A stretch of 22,584 bases of DNA from positions 1-22,584 of the forward strand of contig ASPP01021379.1 in assembly GCA_000512085.1 (NCBI GenBank), given 5' to 3'. Shown here in pieces: positions 1 to 8,632 of the stretch. Every line of letters starts with the position of its first letter. Within the stretch, counting starts at the first letter, position 1. Made by a program: the position numbers and the translations under genes. The notes under the pieces were generated by a model. That model saw only the letters and a program-made list of their open reading frames with translations, had not been told where the DNA came from and did no database searches. Source of the DNA: Reticulomyxa filosa (lineage: Eukaryota > Foraminifera > Reticulomyxidae).

Positions 1-1918
1 AGCAAAAAGAACGTTGGAGGAGCAGGGGCTTCTCAAACCCTGAATCCAAATCACTTCGAAGACAACTCCCCGGGCATATATTTGTGGGTGGATTTGCCTA
101 ATTTTGGGTGTTATGTGGTTTATGACGAAAAGGCAGTTATGGCATGATTTACAAGCACAAAAAAAAAAAAAAAAAAAAAAAAAAAAACGCAAATGGCGTA
201 TACGTGTATACGTGCACACGATTTTGTATAATATAATACAATTACATTTACAATGAAAAATGAAATTTTTTTAAATCAAAAAAAAAAAGGCTAAGTCACG
301 TGCACCCAAGCTGCGTCAGCGACGAGCATTAGCAGCGAAGGCGACAGGCACGCCAGCAGAGGAGCAGAAGCTGATGGAAGGGAGTGGGGATAGCCTGGCT
401 AGCATGGCCTCTCCACGGGACATGGCGGGGATGTCAGTGCCAGGTCTGGGAGGCGTGATGGGTATTGACGACAAGGACGAGCATCGTTTTACGGCGACGA
501 TAAATGGGAGCAATGGGATGTCAGCAGCAAGAGGAGCAGCATCAACCACAACGTCAATAGTATCATCGACAACAACCTCAGCAGCAACAACTCCAATAGC
601 AACAATGGCGACGACAACAACAACAACAACAACAACGACATCATCGGCAGTGAATACACCATCATCAACCACTCCAACAACAGGAACAACAACAACAACA
701 ACGACGATGCCAATGACAGTAGTAATGGACCGCGACAAAGGGATGAACCAAAGCGTGTGGAACTTGCTGACGGTGTACGACCCAGAGGCACAGTTGAGCA
801 ATCCCGTAGCAATGAAGGACAAGAAGTTGCTGAAGCACTTTGAGGACCCACACATCAAACCCAATCCTGAGGAGCGTGAGCGACTGGAGAAGATCATCAA
901 CAGTCCGTCGCGAGTGCTGACCGAGGTGGACAAGCAGTTGCTGTGGAGGTTCCGCAATCAGTTGATAAGCAACAACAAGGCATTGACCAAGTTCTTGCGA
1001 TGCGTGTCACAGTCGAGTGAAGAGGAAGTGGACACAGCCATGGAATTGGTAAAGAAATGGGATCCAATTAGCACCTCTTCCGCATTGGACTGTTGGGTGG
1101 CCAGTTTGAAAATCCCAAAATTCGCAGCTATGGCATTGAGGTATTGCGCAAGGCCGACGACATTGAACTCGAGTCCTTCATCATGCAACTGACGCAAGCC
1201 ATTCGCTTCGAGTCTTCGCACACTGCTGATTTGCCTCAGTTTTTGCTGGATCGCAGTCTGTTGTCCAAAGACTTTCGCTTGCTCAACTTCTTCTATTGGA
1301 GTGTGCGCGTGCAGTCCCAAGCCGAAGAGGAAAGTCAGGCCAACATCTACCAAGAGCTACTCAAAGATATCGAATCCAAACTCAAACTTCGTCGTCCTGT
1401 GTTTGCCATGGAAATCGATCGCCAAAAGTGGCTCGTCGCTGAACTGACTGATCTCAGCGAAACCATCTCCAAAGACAAAGGGCGCGCCGAAGATAAAAAA
1501 GCTCGTCTCATCGCTTTGCTCAGCGACCCTGTTGGACGCTTCTCTTGCTTGAAACAATTCCCTTACCCCGTTCGCATGCCCGTCAGACCCGAATACTTGG
1601 TCGACGGCATCATCCACGACAAATGCAGCGTTTTCAAGTCCGCGCTTTGTCCCTTCCTTCTCTGCTTTCGACGAGTCAGAGAAGAAACACCAAATCAATC
1701 CGAAACAAACGGCCCGACATCCAGTTCCATTGATTCTATGGATGAATCGCGTTCTGCTACAACTGCCACGACAACCATCACTACTACTAGTAGTGCTAGT
1801 GCCACTTCAGCGACTACTAATACTACTGCTTCCAAATCGATTGAATCTTCTTCGAATGTGCAAGACAGTAAAAACAATAATAATAATAATAACAATAATA
1901 ATAATAATAATAATAAAA

Positions 1919-1956
<38 letters not shown>

Positions 1957-2843
1957 TAACAATAACAATAATAATAATGATTATCACGATACTTATCGCA
2001 TCATTTGGAAAAATGGAGATGACCTGCGCCAGGACCAACTGATCATTCAAATGATCAAAGTCATGGACGACTTGTTGAAACGTGTCAATTTAGACTTGTG
2101 CTTAACTCCATACCCGGTCTTGGCCACTGGGCTCGAAAATGGCATGCTTGAGTTTGTGGAAAACAGCAAGGCTGTAGCCACCATTTTGCGCGACAATGAC
2201 AACGACATCAGTCGCTATCTCTTGGACAATCAAAAAGGCAAACGCTTCATCTCTCAAAGCGTTGATACTTTTGTTCGCAGCTGCGCTGGTTATTGCGTCA
2301 TCACTTTCCTTCTCGGAATTGGAGACAGGCATTTGGACAACCTTCTCATGACCAAGGACGGAAGGCTCTTCCATATCGACTTTGGATTCATCTATGGCGA
2401 AGATCCCAAACCTTGGCCGCCACCGATGAAAATCTGCAAACCCATGATTGATGCCATGGGAGGAAATACTTCTCAAAACTATAAACTCTTTACTGAACAT
2501 ATGTGTAGTGTTAAGTAATTCTTTCATATCATTGTGTGTATGTGTGAGCGTTAATGCCAAATACGTTTGTTGTCTATTATACCTTTACATATACATGTAT
2601 ATATAGTGCTACCTTTTATTGCGCAAGTCGGCCAATTTACTCTTAAACTTGCTCTCATTGATGGGACAAGGTGATATGGAAACGATGGAAAAGAATTTGA
2701 ACTTTGTTCATCAAAAATTCCGATTGGATTTGGATGATCAACAAGCTGCCAAATCTTTGCTTGATTTAGTAAAACGATCTGTCTCTGCTTTGTTTCCTAA
2801 AGCTGTTGATATCATCCATGACTGGGCCACATACTGGCGATGA
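1..2843 (+). CDS. VPS34: Class III phosphatidylinositol 3-kinase Vps34, 5' partial, two introns, three frame breaks
   Basis: Lipid kinase that makes PI3P on endosomes and autophagosomes. Proposed exons are 1-135 (end of the C2 domain, with WVDLPNFGCYVVYDEK), 290-2509 and 2607-2843. The helical PIK domain covers about 840-1330 (LLWRFRNQL, ALTKFLRCV). The kinase domain shows FKSAL, GDDLRQDQL, catalytic loop GIGDRHLDNLL (about 2310-2345), HIDFGFIYG, and a C-terminus HDWATYWR as is usual for Vps34. The first intron (136-289, gttatg...aaaag) is weak because its 3' end is A-rich; the second (2510-2606, gttaag...tatatag) restores an alignment of the expected length. Frame breaks lie near 1093 (one base missing), in the A6 run at 1915-1920, and within the Asn repeat that follows. 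Family assignment is firm; whether the gene is broken or mis-sequenced is open. Confidence 0.9.
136..289 (+). other. Probable intron 1 of Vps34 gene
   Basis: A coding exon in frame 1 ends at 135 before GTTATG, and the next open stretch starts after AAAAG at 289 in matching phase. The interval holds a 29-base poly(A) run (159-187) rather than a polypyrimidine tract, so the acceptor is uncertain. Confidence 0.5.
536..715 (+). repeat. Thr-coding ACA/ACC/ACG trinucleotide tracts
   Basis: Interrupted AC-rich trinucleotide runs encode Thr/Ser/Ala-rich low-complexity sequence inserted between the C2 and helical domains of the Vps34 protein. Confidence 0.85.
1870..1978 (+). repeat. AAT/AAC trinucleotide repeat, poly-Asn in kinase N-lobe
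   Basis: About 35 near-continuous AAT/AAC units interrupted by an A6 run at 1915-1920 that shifts the frame. The tract follows a Ser/Thr-rich stretch and lies between FKSAL and GDDLRQDQL, where other Vps34 enzymes have only a short linker. Confidence 0.9.
2510..2606 (+). other. Intron 2 of Vps34 gene
   Basis: GTTAAG donor after codon AGT (2507-2509) and TATATAG acceptor ending at 2606, phase 0. Removing these 97 bases joins EHMCS to CYLLLRKSANLLLN, matching the family's length without a gap. Confidence 0.8.
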
Positions 2844-2876
2844 GTTTTCAATCCTCATTTTTTTTCCCCCTTCCCA

Positions 2877-2882
2877 AATAAA
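2877..2882 (+). terminator. Poly(A) signal AATAAA after Vps34
   Basis: AATAAA lies 34 bases after the TGA stop at 2843, following a T- and C-rich stretch. Position fits a cleavage/polyadenylation signal. Confidence 0.5.
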
Positions 2883-3509
2883 TTGTCTTGCTTTGTTGCT
2901 ACTATTATGTTCTTCCATCACATCATTCCGCTATGTTTTTACTTTTTTTTGTTGCGCTTGAAATTTTGTATTTCTTTTTTGGCTACCCATTTATATCCCA
3001 TTCCAAATGTTTGAACAACCAACAATGCATTGGAATAATTAAAATTTTGTTGCAACTGTTAATGACATCTTACTTAAAAGTTCATTTGTTTGGCATAAAT
3101 ATAAATATTTTTCATTTACCGAAATATTTTTTTTGGTGAAAATTAAGATATTATCCTAGTTAAAAATATCATCTCGTCCTAAAAGGAACAAAGTATCCTA
3201 AAAAGAAACAAAAATCAAAAGGAAAAGATCACAAAAACTTATGGAAACTCATACAATTGACAATAACAAGCAAAGTATAATTTCAAGCTTTGATTAAACT
3301 TCAAAATTAAAAAAAAACAAATCAACCTTTCAAATTTGGGCTCAGGCCGGTAATATTAGAGACAATACGACAATAGATAAAATACAAAGATGTTTAATTC
3401 GAGCATTATCATTTCACTTAGAAAAATGAATAATTACTCGAATTGGATAAACCTCTAATATCATCTTCTCATCTAACTCTAGCAGAATATCTTAAGACTC
3501 CAGAATAAA
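2883..3509. other. AT-rich intergenic spacer, no gene seen
   Basis: This stretch has A- and T-runs and no convincing ORF, RNA gene or repeat. One 83-codon open frame at 2888-3139 is hydrophobic and of random AT-rich composition, so it is not called. Confidence 0.6.
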
Positions 3510-4700
3510 ATGAACAGATATGATAATATCCTAGATAAAGATGAGTTTAGGACTTTCGTTGGAGCGGGACAAAATGCTACTAAACATGCTGTCCATTATA
3601 GTGGATGGGTGATCGAAGCCTTACTCTTAATGACAGGATTAAGACATCCAAAACTTAGAAAGTTTCATGCGATAACACTTTTCATAACAAATTTTTTCGA
3701 ATAAATTATATTAATGTCAGAAATGAAAGAATCGATTACTTCAAGTACGAAATTGCTTCATTTCAAGGATTTTCTAATGAGTTCTGTGAAATAGTTAACA
3801 TTGTGACACAACGTCCAGCGGTGGATCGTACCCAAGTGATTGTTTGGAATTGTATGATAATGAACAATATTGCAACTAATAAATCAATTAATGATTGCAT
3901 AACAGGTCAAATAATAAATACAATAACAAAACTTAATGCAGAGGCAGAATTATATGACATTCGTGCATCACCTTATCATTATGTTAATGGCCAGGTAGAT
4001 GTCTTTACTATACAATGGGAGATAAAATGAATGATATTGCTTATTTACAATACTTAACATAATATTATAACACTATGGATTATGACACTTTTTGAATTCG
4101 CTGCTAAGGATCAAAAAATAACAGATAATATAGTTATACTTGAAAGTATTTTGACGCCTTATGTTTTTGCAGTATGAGGTTTACTGTATAATATTAAAAC
4201 TGAAGAGAATCAACAAGAAGTTTTGACTGATATAGTAGACTTTTTAGTACAAGCCAAAAAGCAGAAAAATGTATATGACTGCTATTGGTATAACACAATC
4301 TACAGGTGATGTTAAGGATATTGATAATTTAAATGCAAATTTTGTGGCTTCTTTAAATGTGTCTATCACTTATCAAACAAGAGTTAAAAATTATGTACAA
4401 AAAATGACTGTATTAAGGTTTAAACATGGATATAAATAACTAACAGTAATTGACTTACAACATTTCCAATGGACTAAAGACAATAACCCAAGTATTAGTG
4501 TTCTTAATGCATGTGGAAAATTTACAAACTATGCAGGCTATGTGTGGGATGTAAGATCTTTTGCAACAAGAAATAGTGATGTTGAGTCTTCGTGTTCTTC
4601 TTCTGGTTCAGGTCCACCCTTATATTCAACGAGAGATAATGAAGACGAGCCAAGTGATTATCACCTTTCAGATGATGAAAAATTATATAGATCATAAAGA
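3510..4700 (+). pseudogene. Decayed unknown gene of the older element copy
   Basis: Several open stretches on the plus strand, in shifting frames, look like one decayed protein of roughly 400 residues. An intact-looking start gives MNRYDNILDKDEF at 3510. Further blocks are at 3740-4028 (with RASPYHYVNGQVDVF), 4086-4311 (one in-frame TGA), 4270-4440 and 4455-4698 (with SSCSSSGSGPP then an acidic stretch). Protein-like composition persists across stops and shifts, which argues for a pseudogene rather than chance ORFs. The family is not recognised. No counterpart exists in the intact element at 6021-22584. Confidence 0.45.
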
Positions 4701-4814
4701 TTTTGAATATAACATAACAAAACACAAACTGACAGCAAAACAAATAAAAATGATGCAGGTAAGACAAACGAAGAATATGTCCCTGAAAAAGGTGTAAAAA
4801 ATTAAGGCAAAGGT

Positions 4815-4955
4815 AAAAAGGTAGAAAACAATACAAAAGAGCATCATCAAAAAAAGCGCGAAAGACAGTTTTATGATATACTGGAAAAGCTATCAGAACT
4901 AAAAAATGGTTCCTTTATGTGTTTTAAATGCTTTGAAATACAAGAAGAGGTAGGT
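4815..4955 (+). pseudogene. Fragment with the C-terminal tail of the YqaJ-like gene
   Basis: From about 4876 to 4952 the sequence closely matches 8469-8536, encoding the shared tail EKLSELKNGSFMCFKCF. Upstream of that the two sequences diverge: here the open frame reads into a Lys/His-rich stretch, not the YqaJ core. The match ends at the valine after IQEE, where this copy jumps by deletion towards the inverted zinc-finger gene remnant. Confidence 0.75.
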
Positions 4956-4959
4956 GAAA

Positions 4960-5470
4960 GGTCATGCTATTATAAAAATTTACTTTACAATCTGTTTTTT
5001 GTATTTCTTTGTCATTGGTTATTTTAAACCGATAGCGTAACCTTGCCATTTCACCAACTGCATCAGCTGAGTTAAGTAATCTATATTTAATTAAACCAGT
5101 GGTATATCTTTTTGTGATGTATTTAATTAATTCGATACAAGCTTCGGGGCGTGTCATCATCACTGACTTTCTTTTTTCTTCATCATTTTGACTACAGGGC
5201 ATCACAGGGCAATCATTAAAAAAATGGGGTATATAACAATGATAAACACGTGATGTCATCTTAAATTTTTTTGTTTTCATTAAAAGCAAAAGACAAACAA
5301 TTATCATCTGATAAACAGAAATCTAATGAGTCAAATGACAAAAATGAATAGGTGAATGTATTTTTGAGTGTTTAAAAAATATTGAAAAGATTTCTTTATC
5401 ATTAAACTGCTTAAATAAAATGGATGAAATCTGTTTGCAATAAATAGCCATTGTGGGGAAACTACGCTAC
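4960..5470 (-). pseudogene. Decayed copy of the zinc-finger gene at 8633-9748
   Basis: The minus strand aligns with the intact gene from about 8975 to 9473. Identical short blocks include SRVYHCYIPHFFN, DEEKRKS and TTGLIKYRLLNS. Against the intact gene it has lost the CxxC zinc-finger part and the C-terminus by deletion, is frameshifted around 5280-5340, and its 5' part is cut by the MITE at 5471. It shows that a related element once occupied this site. Confidence 0.8.
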
Positions 5471-5711
5471 TACAGTAGTTTGCAAAGAAAACTGAACGCC
5501 TAAAACGATATCTTATGATGATAATTGATTTTCTCCATGAAAAATCAACACTTAGACCTAATTTTTTTTTTTATTTTAAAAAAAATATCTACAAATCTTG
5601 TAGATATATTTAAAAAAAAAATTAGGTCTAAATGTTGATTTTTCATGGAGAAAATCAATTATCATCATAAGATATCGTTTTAGGCGTTCAGTTTCTTTGC
5701 AACCTACTGTA
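5471..5711. mobile_element. Foldback MITE, Tc1/mariner-like, TA target duplication
   Basis: A near-perfect palindrome with arms of about 115 bases meets at the centre near 5590 (ATATCTACA / TGTAGATAT). The termini read CAGTAG...CTACTG (5473 and 5709) and are flanked by TA on both sides (5471-5472, 5710-5711). TA target duplication and a CAGT start are typical of non-autonomous Tc1/mariner elements. It has no coding capacity. Confidence 0.8.
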
Positions 5712-5930
5712 TTTTTGGTTATATATATATTATTCATACTAGCGGCTTCATATAGTATATACTGGGGCAAAAAGGACTCTGGCGTTGCGGAATATGGGGT
5801 GGTGGTCGGGCAAGAGGATGTCATCTGGATGCAAAAAATCCGGATCGAATATGATTTTGGGTCAGAAAGCCAGAAATTTCCATATGCATACTATATATGA
5901 AAGAACTGTTTTTTGGTTGAGAAATTTTCG
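5712..5930 (+). repeat. Orphan element terminus (right-end orientation)
   Basis: This block matches the window's right end (22450-22584) and, as reverse complement, 6025-6240. Shared signatures are the TATATA run, CGGCTTCATATA, AAAAAGGACTCTG and GTGGTGGTCGGG. It extends further outward than the truncated right TIR, down to CCATATGCATACTAT and GAAAGAAC. It is read as the right end of the decayed element copy at 3510-5470. Confidence 0.8.
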
Positions 5931-6020
5931 ACTTGCACCAGCGTTAGCATAATGGAAACCCTACTGGGATAGGGTTAGTGTGGGCCTGGAATAAAGACTG
6001 GGGTAGGGTTAGTGCGTTCT
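5931..6020. other. Junction between two facing element ends
   Basis: About 90 bases separate the outer ends of the orphan terminus and the intact element's left TIR. It holds two direct copies of a GGG(A/G)TAGGGTTAGTG motif (near 5968 and 6000). These may be host target sequence or the outermost part of the termini; no target duplication could be fixed. Confidence 0.4.
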
Positions 6021-6810
6021 TCAATTTGATCAACCTTTTTTGGTTCTTTCATAAATAGTATGCATATGGAAATTTCTGGCTTTCTGAAAGGAAATCATAT
6101 TCGAACTGGATTTTTTGATCCAGATGACATCCTCTTCCCCGACCACCATCCCATATTCATCAACGCCAGAGTCCTTTTTGCCACAGTATATATACTATAG
6201 GAAGCCGCTGGTATGAATAATATATATATATAGAACCAAAAATAGGTTGAGAAAGTAAAGTAAAATCCAGGATCCAGAAAATAATAGAAAAATTGAGGGT
6301 TGATTCGCCCGAGTAAAGTAAAAACCAGGATTCTAACAAAGAGGAAAGAGAGTGAGGACTGAGGCTGAGATCCTTGTTGCCAAGACAAGTATCGATGCCG
6401 AAAAACATACAAATGCCAAAAACTTAAAAAATACTGATATTTTAATCTAAAAGCATTTATTTTAAGGAGTGAAGGTTGCGATAAGCTCGAGAATTCTGTT
6501 CATCGAGACAGAGCTCCAAACAACACGCAAAAAGACGCTTATTGGGCCCACCACACTTGCAGGGAAAATGGCTTACTAGGTTGAGGGTTGCATATAGTGG
6601 AAAACCCCACTACGAGCAAATGCCCTACTAATAGAAAAAAGCCCTAGGGTTAGGGCATGCTTAGGGGTTGGTGCAATACTAGCAGGAAAACCCTAATAAT
6701 AGCAGATACCCTATGTGATGGGGGTAGTATATGGGGGAAAGGCCTACTAAGAGAAAAGTGCACTAGGAGAAAATACACTATGAACAAAGGGATGGGCTAG
6801 GATTTTAAAG
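6021..6810 (+). repeat. Left terminal inverted repeat
   Basis: Reverse complement of the right TIR. Clear shared blocks are the outer CGGCTTC/TATATA zone (6190-6235), the GATTCGCCCGAGTAAAGT zone (6301-6318), the GTGAGGACTGAG zone (6352-6363) and a TAGGGGTTGGTG...CAGATACCCTATG zone (6660-6715). Inner parts are degenerate and rich in TAGGG/CCCTA words. Confidence 0.85.
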
Positions 6811-6840
6811 GGGTAAGGGGGTTCTGAACGACCAAGAGTT

Positions 6841-6848
6841 TTTCTCAA
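6841..6848 (+). promoter_or_regulatory. TTTCTCAA octamer upstream of RING gene A
   Basis: Exact octamer 63 bases before the ATG at 6912; the longer spacing is shared only with the other intron-bearing gene at 19721. Confidence 0.55.
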
Positions 6849-6911
6849 AGTTTTGTTTCTAAGTTTTTTAAGTTTATCATTATCTTTTAAAGTTTGTTAT
6901 TTTAAAGCATA

Positions 6912-7379
6912 ATGTCTCGCCAAGCTGTTAGAAATGCTCAGGTAAGTTTATTGAGCTTTAATAAAACATTATTTTGACAAATAAAGACAGTGTACGTCCT
7001 GTGTTGTATATAGGAGGCTGCTGTCTTACGGGTATTAAGAGCTGAAAGGGTGTGTGTTGAATCTTTGAAAACGTGGTGCCATGGCAGGTACATTACTGGA
7101 ATAAGTCCGAATTGTCCCATTTGTCGCAAAACGTGTGCTTGTGAATGTGATGACTGTGGTACGAGTGGACGAGTATTAAATGAAATCTATCAAGGAATAA
7201 GGGAGGCTGAGGATAGCCACGATGGGCTCATAAGAGCGATGGAGGACCTAGAAGTTATTTTGGACAGTCTTCATGGAAGACGAAGGACGTTGGAAGGCGA
7301 ATTTCGTGATATGTATACGTTATTTGATGCTCAACCGAATAATCTTCTTGCTGGTGTTCGGAGACCCTCCCCTATCTGA
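6912..7379 (+). CDS. Truncated RING-type zinc protein with one intron
   Basis: Exon 1 is 6912-6941 (MSRQAVRNAQ); a canonical GTAAGT...TATATAG intron covers 6942-7013; exon 2 is 7014-7379. The spliced product is 131-132 aa. It carries only the second half of a RING finger (CVESLKTW...CPICRK) followed by a Cys cluster CACECDDCGTSGR and then a helical, charged, coiled-coil-like tail. The same order (CPFC, Cys cluster, coiled coil) occurs in the larger gene at 19721-21202, so the two are probably paralogues. The zinc ligands of the RING first half are missing, so ubiquitin-ligase activity is doubtful. It may act as a partner or decoy. Confidence 0.7.
6942..7013 (+). other. Spliceosomal intron in RING gene A
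   Basis: 72 bases, GTAAGT donor and TATATAG acceptor, phase 0. It joins an ATG-bearing mini-exon to the main open frame. Confidence 0.75.
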
Positions 7380-7469
7380 AAACGAAATGGGCGCCCGCTC
7401 CCCCTGTTTTACGACATGCGCTTTAGGGGCTCATGACTTTGATGAAATTTATCCTTCGCTCATTGGAAA

Positions 7470-7619
7470 TTATATTAGGGGAGAACATATTGTTGGTAAT
7501 GTTTCACAGTAGACCGAATACGTTACAAAATGACTTATATCATTTATTCGTTTTTCAATAATTCGTTCGAAATCAGCACCAAAATTTATGTGGCTTCGCA
7601 TTTTCGAATAACCGCCCAT
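7470..7619 (-). CDS. Small ORF, 49 aa, unknown
   Basis: A minus-strand ORF starting MGGYSKMRSHINFGADFE begins 26 bases after a minus-strand TTTCTCAA (7646-7653). The octamer placement matches the element's other genes, which is the main reason to call it. Product is unrecognised; there is no signal peptide or membrane segment. It faces RING gene A tail to tail. It could be chance. Confidence 0.35.
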   Translation of the reverse strand: MGGYSKMRSHINFGADFERIIEKRINDISHFVTYSVYCETLPTICSPLI

Positions 7620-7645
7620 TTTTCTTTTGGTATACGTATTAAAGA

Positions 7646-7653
7646 TTGAGAAA
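7646..7653 (-). promoter_or_regulatory. TTTCTCAA octamer, minus strand
   Basis: Reads AAGTTTCTCAATC on the minus strand, as at the other genes, and points at the 49-aa ORF. Confidence 0.45.
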
Positions 7654-7893
7654 CTTGAAAAAGAAACAAAAAAGAAAATTCAATTTTTCAAAAGGGGGAC
7701 TTTTTGGGGTCTTAGTTCTAAAACACGCCAGGTCAACTGTAGAGCAAATATAAGATAACCATAGGTACCATTTAATCGACTTGCGAATCGCGAGGGAATT
7801 TGCATAATCCTGAGTAGTGGCTCAAAATATTTGCCATTGCCCGTCATTCAATCATCCGAGTAACCGACAAGGAGGTTGGCGCGAAATGCGTAA
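7654..7893. other. Spacer holding the unresolved start of the YqaJ-like gene
   Basis: No octamer precedes the exonuclease gene here. One frame at 7814-7915 reads WREMRKFRFVGLS, which resembles the opening (W..R..R.TAS) of YqaJ domains, and would join the downstream frame by a one-base shift near 7905-7914. An intron or mutation may hide the true start. Confidence 0.4.
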
Positions 7894-8616
7894 ATTCAGA
7901 TTTGTGGGTCTGAGCTAAAAGACATTGAGAACGTTGGAAAATTGATTGAGAACCGTGAAACTGACCTTAGCGGTTCTATGTATTGTATGTGGGGCAAATG
8001 GTTTGAGCAAGTAACCAAGGACTATTTAAAAGCTATTTATGGTTATGAAATACATGAGTTCTCTGCTATTCCTTGTGCAAGAATACCAGTAGCATATAGT
8101 CCCGATGGTTTATTTATTAAGGACAATGAGTGTTGGCTTTTGGAAATAAAGTGTCCTTTCTTAAAAACAAAGCCCAAGATTGACAATTATATGGATCAAA
8201 TACAGGCAGGTCTTTACATTTTACCTGTCAAAAAGTGTCTGCTCTGTATGATTATTTTCCGTAAGTGTTATGCAGCTCAACTTATGACAAAAAGGGTATT
8301 TGATTGTCATTTCCATATGCCTTGGTTTGAGTCAAGTATTTATAGACCCAAGTCAAAAATGGATGAGAAGTTTGTAGGGTTTTTATGGTGGGATGCCTTA
8401 GAGCTTCAGGAAAAAATTGAGGAAAAGCCTTATGACAAAGCTCATATTGGTACAGTCCCAGAAATAATGGAAAAGTTATCGGAATTAAAAAATGGTTCCT
8501 TTATGTGTTTTAAATGCTTTGACATACAAGAAGAAGTAATTGAAATCTATTCATTGGAAAAAGAAGAAGACTTCCTTTGGGATCAATATAATGAATTTAT
8601 TAATAAAACAAAATGA
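7894..8616 (+). CDS. YqaJ-type (lambda exonuclease-like) PD-(D/E)XK nuclease, start unresolved
   Basis: Open frame of 240 codons. Counting from 7894, it shows MWGKWFE at 32-38, AYSPDGLF at 68-74 (Asp71), LLEIKCP at 82-88 (the ExK pair Glu84, Lys86) and DQIQAGLY at 101-108. This order, G..E / SPDG / E-x-K / Q, is the YqaJ viral recombinase core, a 5'-3' exonuclease for end resection and single-strand annealing. The first in-frame ATG (Met29, 7978) is inside the domain, and the part upstream lies in another frame (7814-7915), so the gene is frameshifted or has an unseen exon. The tail EKLSELKNGSFMCFKCF adds a CFKC pair and is duplicated at 4876-4952. It ends 16 bases from the convergent gene at 8633. 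Confidence 0.75.
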   Translation: MQICGSELKDIENVGKLIENRETDLSGSMYCMWGKWFEQVTKDYLKAIYGYEIHEFSAIPCARIPVAYSPDGLFIKDNECWLLEIKCPFLKTKPKIDNYMDQIQAGLYILPVKKCLLCMIIFRKCYAAQLMTKRVFDCHFHMPWFESSIYRPKSKMDEKFVGFLWWDALELQEKIEEKPYDKAHIGTVPEIMEKLSELKNGSFMCFKCFDIQEEVIEIYSLEKEEDFLWDQYNEFINKTK

Positions 8617-8632
8617 AAAATTGTTTTTTATT

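Noticed and set aside
2888-3139. 83-aa hydrophobic ORF
   Set aside because: Low-complexity AT-rich sequence with no family features and no octamer or splice support.
5497-5690. Palindrome as a hairpin telomere of the old element
   Set aside because: The CAGTAG termini with TA on both sides fit a MITE better, and the true element end lies at 5712-5930.
6095-6412. 105-aa and 82-aa minus-strand ORFs in the left TIR
   Set aside because: They lie in inverted repeat DNA, have no octamer, and their counterparts in the right TIR and orphan terminus are not kept open.
6570-6720. Telomere array (TTAGGG-like words)
   Set aside because: The words are scattered and degenerate, not tandem hexamers.
6942-7013. 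CxxC (TGTACGTCCTGT) inside the intron as the missing RING first half
   Set aside because: It lies in a different frame from exon 2, and splicing to include it runs into a stop at once.
7273-7512. Frame-shifted ORF extending RING gene A
   Set aside because: Starts inside the real exon in another frame; the last 40 codons look slightly protein-like, but nothing supports a splice into it.
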